Shown here: positions 58,551-64,000 of the stretch, piece by piece | Layout of the letters: every line of letters begins with the position of its first letter | How positions within the stretch are numbered: position 1 is the first letter of the stretch | Assembly: GCF_907165205.1 (NCBI RefSeq) | Contig: NC_058193.1 | Location: forward strand, 5,270,001 to 5,334,000 | DNA length: 64,000 nucleotides | Source of the DNA: Coccinella septempunctata | Taxonomy: Eukaryota; Arthropoda; Insecta; Coleoptera; Coccinellidae | Direction: 5' to 3' | Program-made: the position numbers and the translations under genes | Notes under the pieces: generated by a model | What the model was told of the DNA's origin: nothing | Database searches by the model: none | Seen by the model: only the letters and a program-made list of their open reading frames with translations

Positions 58551-59569
58551 AACGTAAGAAAAAAATTCAATACTTTTTCCTGCTTTTCGATTCTCTTTTG
58601 AATTATAAGTAGGCATTATATTTTGTGAACCTGAGCTTCTATCATTGGAATCACGGATTGCTGAATAAATATTTCGATGATATCGTTTGTTCTCGCGATG
58701 TTTGGCATGCTTATGATGGTTCACAATTAGAACATTACCGTTGACAGAAGTACCTATTTTTCATCATCTTACTTCTGTAAAAATTATAATTATAGTTAGC
58801 TATCGTATTTGATTTATAATATTACTGACTCTTGAAGTTTCTTTCACAAATATAAAAACGATAATTGAATAAATTTTCTTCTTCGATAATCGGACGAAAG
58901 TCTTTTAATCTCTTTAAAAGGATATCGATCTCGATATCGATATATAAAAGAAATATGTAATTATTCGTCAGTCGGTGATTCCTATCGCAGAAGGTTAAGT
59001 TCACATAGGATTATGTGGAGTTAACGAACGATAATGCATTTTCAACGGTCGCTATGGTTACGCCAGCCTACTGAAAATTCAACAGTGAATCGAAAAGCAG
59101 GAAAAAAGTATTGAATTTTTTTTAAGGTTATATTCAAATGAATAGGGACATATGATATATCCTTGAAATCAGCAAAAAAATTGCAGCAAGATGAAAGAAC
59201 TTTCAACTATAGTTTACATTTGAAAAATCAGAAATCCCTGTCGTATCTCGAAAATGACTGGATCAAAAAATTTATCGATATCATATTCGAATTCCTCATA
59301 AAAAAGTGCCTGTAGAATGTAACAACAGATTTTGAATACGAGTTCAAATAAGCGAGATATTCAGCTTCATTAAAAATGACAATTTTTCAATTTTCGTTCA
59401 TATATCAAAATCTATGAACGTTAGGCTAGATCTGTTTTCAGTTTTGGATAAGTCAAGAAAAAAGAGCTCGAGAATGTGCGGTCCGTTTTCTTCTAGCTGC
59501 TATAGTTCTCGAGATCCCCTCAGTAGACAACCAATTTTGACCACCCTGTACAGTTGGAAAGTTCATCGT

Positions 59570-60095
59570 TAGTAACTATTTTTAACACAAAAATTTTCAT
59601 TTGTAACCTTACCTATGATGGGAAAATGACACACCCAAAATGCGAAGTAAGCACCCACGTTTTCGAAAATGAAGATAATTTTTTTTGCATTCGTTCGTAA
59701 CTCGTTAGTAACTATTTGTAACACAAAAATTTTCGGGCACCCAGCCCGTGACGTTAGCACCCAGCGGAATGCTGTGTTTTTCTACTAGATCCTTTGAGGT
59801 ACAAACGAAAATTTTGGTGTTACCAATAGTTACTACCGAGTTACTAACGAATGCAAACAAATTTTTTTTCATTTTCGAAAAAGTGGGTGCTAACTTCACG
59901 GACACCTTTATTTTTCGCGGAAAATCAAACAGTGGGTGCCCGTGAAGTTAGCACCCAGCGGAATGCGTTGTTTATCTACTAATACCTTTGAGGTACAAAA
60001 GAGAATTTTGGTGTTACAAATAGTTACTAACGAGTTACTAACGAATGCAGACAACAAATTTTTCATTTTTGAAAAAGTGGGTACTAACTTCACGG
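59570..60095. repeat. tandem array of the CCGTGAAGTTAGCACCCA MITE
   Basis: A partial inverted copy (about 59570-59745) is followed by two direct copies, 59746-59901 and 59940-60095, each 156 bp and offset by 194 bp. The spacer (TTTTTCGCGGAAAATC) is also found, inverted, next to copy a at 56.4 kb. Confidence 0.85.
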
Positions 60096-60099
60096 ATTG

Positions 60100-60560
60100 A
60101 AAAAGATGGTTTCAGAAAAGGCTATTTAGAATTCAGATTCTCCCATTCAAATAGTAGGTAACCCTGATATTCTAATATCAACAATATATCAGACGGTAGC
60201 AAACATATACAATGTAATTGAATTTATATAATGTTTTATCTCAAACTGAACGACTTATATTTTAGCTGAATGTTTCCACAATTAGAGTGTCTCTATTGGG
60301 AGACCCAAGAGATTGGAGGCATTCGAGAATTTTATTTTAGGGGGAACGAATGAGAATGCGAAAGTTACTACAGGAATTTTTTTTGTTTGTATCGTAAAAT
60401 AGGTTCCAAAAAATAGTCTTTTCTATTTTTCATTTGAATTGTCCTATACATTGTAAATGTCTTAAGGGATCAATGAATATATAATCATTATTATTATATC
60501 AAAGTATTAAAAATGAACAGCCATAAATACGAGCCAGTTGTTTTGTTTGAAGGTGAAGTT
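60100..60560 (+). repeat. partial copy of the ~0.9-kb dispersed repeat
   Basis: Matches 18490-18960 with clear divergence: CAGACGGTAGC, GGGAGACCCAA and CATTGTAAATGTCTTAAGG blocks in the same order. Confidence 0.7.
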
Positions 60561-61529
60561 GTTTTCGGATCTCATAACTTTATTATTGGGTGTTGAAAAT
60601 AACAACTCCTCATGATTTTATTTCAAAAATTGTTTTCGTGGGACAGATATCCGAAAAATGAAATTGTCCTATGGTTTCTCATTCAATTCTGGGGAAAAAA
60701 AAACTCTTGCAAAATTTCGATACAGTCGATACTTTCTTAGGAATAAGTGAAAATTCACAAGCAGTATACGAAGGTTTATGAGGCAGGGAGTTGATGCTTG
60801 TATTTTAACGGGTGGTAGTCATTCTATGGAACACTTATACGATGGAATGGAATGAACAGTGATCATAACTGCTTGTAAGTTTTTATTTATTTCGAGGAAA
60901 CTATCGACTTTTATCCAATTGTAAAATTGGAGATATTTCATGTTATTCCGTCTCTGGTTTCTGCATGATTTTATCTGGCCAAATGTTCCCTTGTTTCTGC
61001 CTGGTTTATAAGCACTGATAGCAAATATTGACAAATTTTCAATGGAGTGTCAGAAATTTTCGAATTTCTTTCTCGTTTTTTCCTATTTTCTAATGAATAA
61101 CCACTGAATATATCTATGGAAGATGATTCCCCAACATAAGGATCCTGTAACGTTCCTCAAACAACTGAAGAACAGAAGAATCATCACTTGGAAGGCCGAA
61201 CCTAGTCGAACGACCCTCATGGTCAAAAGCAAGATTTGGAATATAATTAATTCCACTACTGGGTAAACTGAGTTTGCCTTAACCCACCTGAAGATGTTAT
61301 TGTGTTGTGGTTCAAAACTCATTTTATAAAATCGGTTTTAATTTCAGTTATAGATCTTCATCCAGTATCAGCCACATCAATTCAATATTCTTGAATATAG
61401 TTGAGTAAGCCATTTTATGTTCTCTCCTTCTGTAACTTTATGTACTTACAATGTAAATAATTGAATTTTTTTTACTGGCCATCATCTGTCCGAATAGACA
61501 GAGTGGAACAAAATAGTTGCATCGATTAA
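60561..61529. other. no gene recognised
   Basis: May include degraded upstream parts of the following LINE, but no endonuclease block is readable before 61530. Confidence 0.35.
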
Positions 61530-63900
61530 TAATTGAACTGAAATATAGAAACTGGAGTCAGAGAAAATTCATTATATTAATCTGACAATCCTAGAGAATT
61601 TTGGAACCCACCAGAATAACGCCCCACCACCAAAGCTGTATTGACAAAATTTTCACGAATGTACAAAATTTCAAGGCAGAAGTTATTAATACTACCATAG
61701 CTCATCACACTACCCAGAAATTAACGTTTAGAACTACTGAGATTAAACAAGTGAAACCATCATATCAAAGGTTTTTTGGAAAGGAACCAGTTGAAAACTT
61801 TCGAAGACGGCTTCAAAATGAGGAATGGAGAGAAATATATGACTTACAGAGGAGTAACATTGATGAACAATGGGATAGGCTCATGGAAGGGTTCAGCCTA
61901 CTTTTCAATGAATATTTTCCATTTAAATTAGTACGTCCCAACAATAGGTGTAGATCCTTTTAATATGACCCAGAATTGGGAAATTGCAAAAGACGACTGG
62001 ATGTCTTGTTGACACTAAAGCAACACCACCGTCAATTCAATGGTCTACTTTTGAAAGCAAAATCCAAGTTTCATGAAAGGAAGTTAACCAACTCAGATAA
62101 TAAACAGAAAACTATGTGGTCAATATGAAATGAGATAAGGGGCTCAACTGGAAATAAAGGAGATTTTCCTAAGGAGGGAGATCCGAACGAAATGGCAAAT
62201 GAGTACAACAAGTATATGTTAGCATTAATTCCCAAACTTTTGGAAAATACACAGGATTTGAACTTCGAATGTGATATACCAGGCAATGATAGATCATTAT
62301 TCCTTCAACCAAATACAGAAGAGGAAATTTCAAACATCATTCAAATGTTAAAAACTAAGCATTCATGTGGAGAAGATGAAATACCAATGAGTATTATCAA
62401 GGCCTGTAAGGAGGAACTGAAAGGCGTACTGTCTTATATTGTTAACAACTCGCTCAAGTATGGTATATTTCCTAAACAACTGAAAATAGCGGTAGTCCAT
62501 TCCATCCATAAAAATGGAAGTCAGAAAGAGTTTGAAAATTACCGCCCAATAAGTATTTTATCTAATTTCCCAAAAATTTTCGAACATGTTGTATGTAAGA
62601 GGCTGATAAATTTTATAAATGATAACAACATATTTTCGAATTCTCAGCATGGGTATCTTCGGGGGAGGTCTACACAAACTGCCATTATTGAATTCACAAA
62701 GATAATCGTGGAACTCATTGAACAGCACAATCTAGCTCTGGCTCTTTTTGTGGATCTTACTAAGGCTTATGACTGTTTATCGAGACCATATTATTGGAAA
62801 AACTCAAGAAGATGGGAGTAGGAGGAAATGCCCTGTTATGGTTTGAATCATACCTGACAGAGAGGAAGCAGAGAGTAATTATCAAGAAAGATGGCGTAAA
62901 AGCCAAATCATCAGTAGAGCAATCTGAACATGGAGTGCCGTAGGGAAGTGTATTGGGCCCAATTTTGTTCATCTTGTTTATTAATGACTTATAAAATATT
63001 CTTGAACAGGATTTGGCATCAATAATAGGTTTTGTTGACGATACGATGTATTAGTTGGGGGCAAAACAGGTCCTTCCATCAACAACAAAGTCACGAACAT
63101 CTATAGACCAATAAAAGCGTGGTTAGAAAGAAATAAACTCATTATTAATGAAAGTAGAACAACTGCAAAATTGTTCTCCACTGAAAGAAACAGAAAAAAA
63201 ATCAACCAACTAGACATTGATAGTAGAATAATCGTTTTAGACCAGTTTACTAAATTCCTGGGTGTATATATTGATAAATTTTTAAAATGGTCGAATCATA
63301 TAGAATGGCCTAGTAAGAAATTAAATACAGTTTGTTTTGGTATGAGAACTTTAATTAATTATGTTGGAGAAAGTTGCATCAAAAGTGTATATTTTGCAAA
63401 TTCATTAGCTCGGTACGGTATTGTATTTTGGGGAGCTGGGACTAATGTCAATGAAATATTTCTAATTCAAAAAAGGATATTGACAATTATGTTCGAAATG
63501 AAATATCGTGACTCATGTCGTGGTATTTTTGGAAAAAATTGCATTTTGACTGTATATGGAGTTTACATTTTGGAATGCTTAAAATTTTAATTTAAGAATA
63601 GATCTAAATTCGATATAGAGGTGAATAACAGATACCCTGTGAGATCCAGGGATCTTCATTATCCTGTACACCGTCTGCATAAGGCTTTTCAATCATCTGC
63701 CTCAACGAATGAGGGTTTTTGATGTATGTTCAAAATATCAAATCGTTTTTGTTGAGGTTGGAACCATATTCTTTGAATGATTATTTCAACAGATTCATGA
63801 ATGATTAATAAACTATGTTTGACGTCCCTCTTTTGCAGTTTTATGTATTTGTATGTAGAATGCAATAAGAAATAAAGCACTTATTTATTTATTTATTTAT
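61530..63900 (+). pseudogene. LINE with endonuclease tail, reverse transcriptase and TTTA tail
   Basis: The endonuclease ends at PTRITPHHQSCIDKIFTN. A linker (FRRRLQNEEWREIYDLQRSN) runs to a stop near 61960. From 62192 the RT reads ENYRPISILSNFPKIFEHVV, SQHGYLRGRSTQTAI and motif A LALFVDLTKAYDCL. A frameshift near 62785 leads to motif B GVP-stop-GSVLGPILFILFINDL and motif C as GFVDDTMY, an atypical FVDD in place of YADD. The thumb is FLGVYIDKFLKWSNHIEW; the C-terminus ends at 63590, with relic coding beyond. An AATAAA near 63871 and TTATTTATTTATTTATT end the element. Several stops and shifts make it inactive. Confidence 0.9.
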
Positions 63901-64000
63901 TTTCATCTCAAAATGCTCCATTTCCCACTTGTACAGTCTCAAATACACCATGGTATTTTGGGTTGGGGTGGTGTTTACGATACCATTTTGAAAAGTCTGG

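Larger units (their letters stand above)
56431..59548. mobile_element. 3.1-kb TA-flanked foldback element with nested insert
   Basis: Terminal CAGGGTGGGCAAAATTCG and its inverse lie beside TA at 56429-56430 and 59549-59550. The arms (to about 56870, and from 59110) pair for roughly 430 bp, and a second inverted pair is at 58558-58640 against 59020-59120. The interior holds the nested palindrome at 57632-58264 and the dispersed repeat at 58240-58550. 56880-57600 is not assigned, though it includes host-like sequence around GAGGGCGCTGTAAAACG. Confidence 0.85.

Noticed and set aside
61288..61325. CTGAAGATG...CAAAAC resembling a hammerhead core
   Set aside because: GAAA is absent and no flanking stem I is found.

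Overview
The window reads as AT-rich nuclear DNA from an insect. The evidence is intron-containing genes with GT/AG sites, a TATA box with an arthropod TCAGT initiator, mariner/Tc1 elements, Jockey-like LINEs and Penelope-like retroelements. A beetle is my guess from the style of the repeats; the sequence does not prove it. There are no bacterial operons, rRNA genes or CRISPR arrays.

I can support three host genes. (1) A CENP-S/MHF1-type histone-fold gene on the minus strand has three exons at 9706-10139. A possible ATG exon lies at 16785-16796, which would make a 6.6-kb first intron filled with three transposons. (2) A three-exon minus-strand gene at 35426-36387 is unrecognised, with phases that agree across all junctions. 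(3) A plus-strand two-exon gene at 41406-41889 has a TATA box, initiator and signal peptide and encodes a small Tyr/Gly/Asn-rich secreted protein.

Most of the rest is layered mobile-element debris. 2.7-9.5 kb: a foldback element, a Penelope-like (PLE) 3' end with a hammerhead-ribozyme motif, and a Jockey-like LINE split by an LTR-like insert. 10.3-16.3 kb: two long foldback elements and an internally deleted mariner. 18.3-20.4 kb: a head-to-head repeat. 23.3-25.1 kb: a 10-bp minisatellite and a broken Tc1 transposon. 26.1-34.4 kb: a 4168-bp tandem duplication with near-identical copies, each carrying a LINE ORF1 (PHD finger) interrupted at a TA by a foldback element. 36.9-38.8 kb: LINE fragments. 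42.5-45.7 kb: a mariner holding both a PLE (15-bp target duplication, second hammerhead motif) and a LINE. 45.8-50.5 kb: a MITE, a 47-bp perfect hairpin, a Harbinger relic and foldbacks. 50.6-53.3 kb: two LINE remnants, one of the restriction-like-endonuclease type. 53.9-60.1 kb: tRNA-derived SINEs, nested MITEs and a 3.1-kb foldback. 61.5-63.9 kb: a LINE remnant with a TTTA tail.

A recurring theme is a group of TA-flanked elements with long inverted arms, most with CAGGGT-like ends. Their insertion sites can be read precisely in two places: the PHD ORF, and a paralogous empty site near 58.3 kb. All coordinates and translations were worked out by eye and no database search was run.
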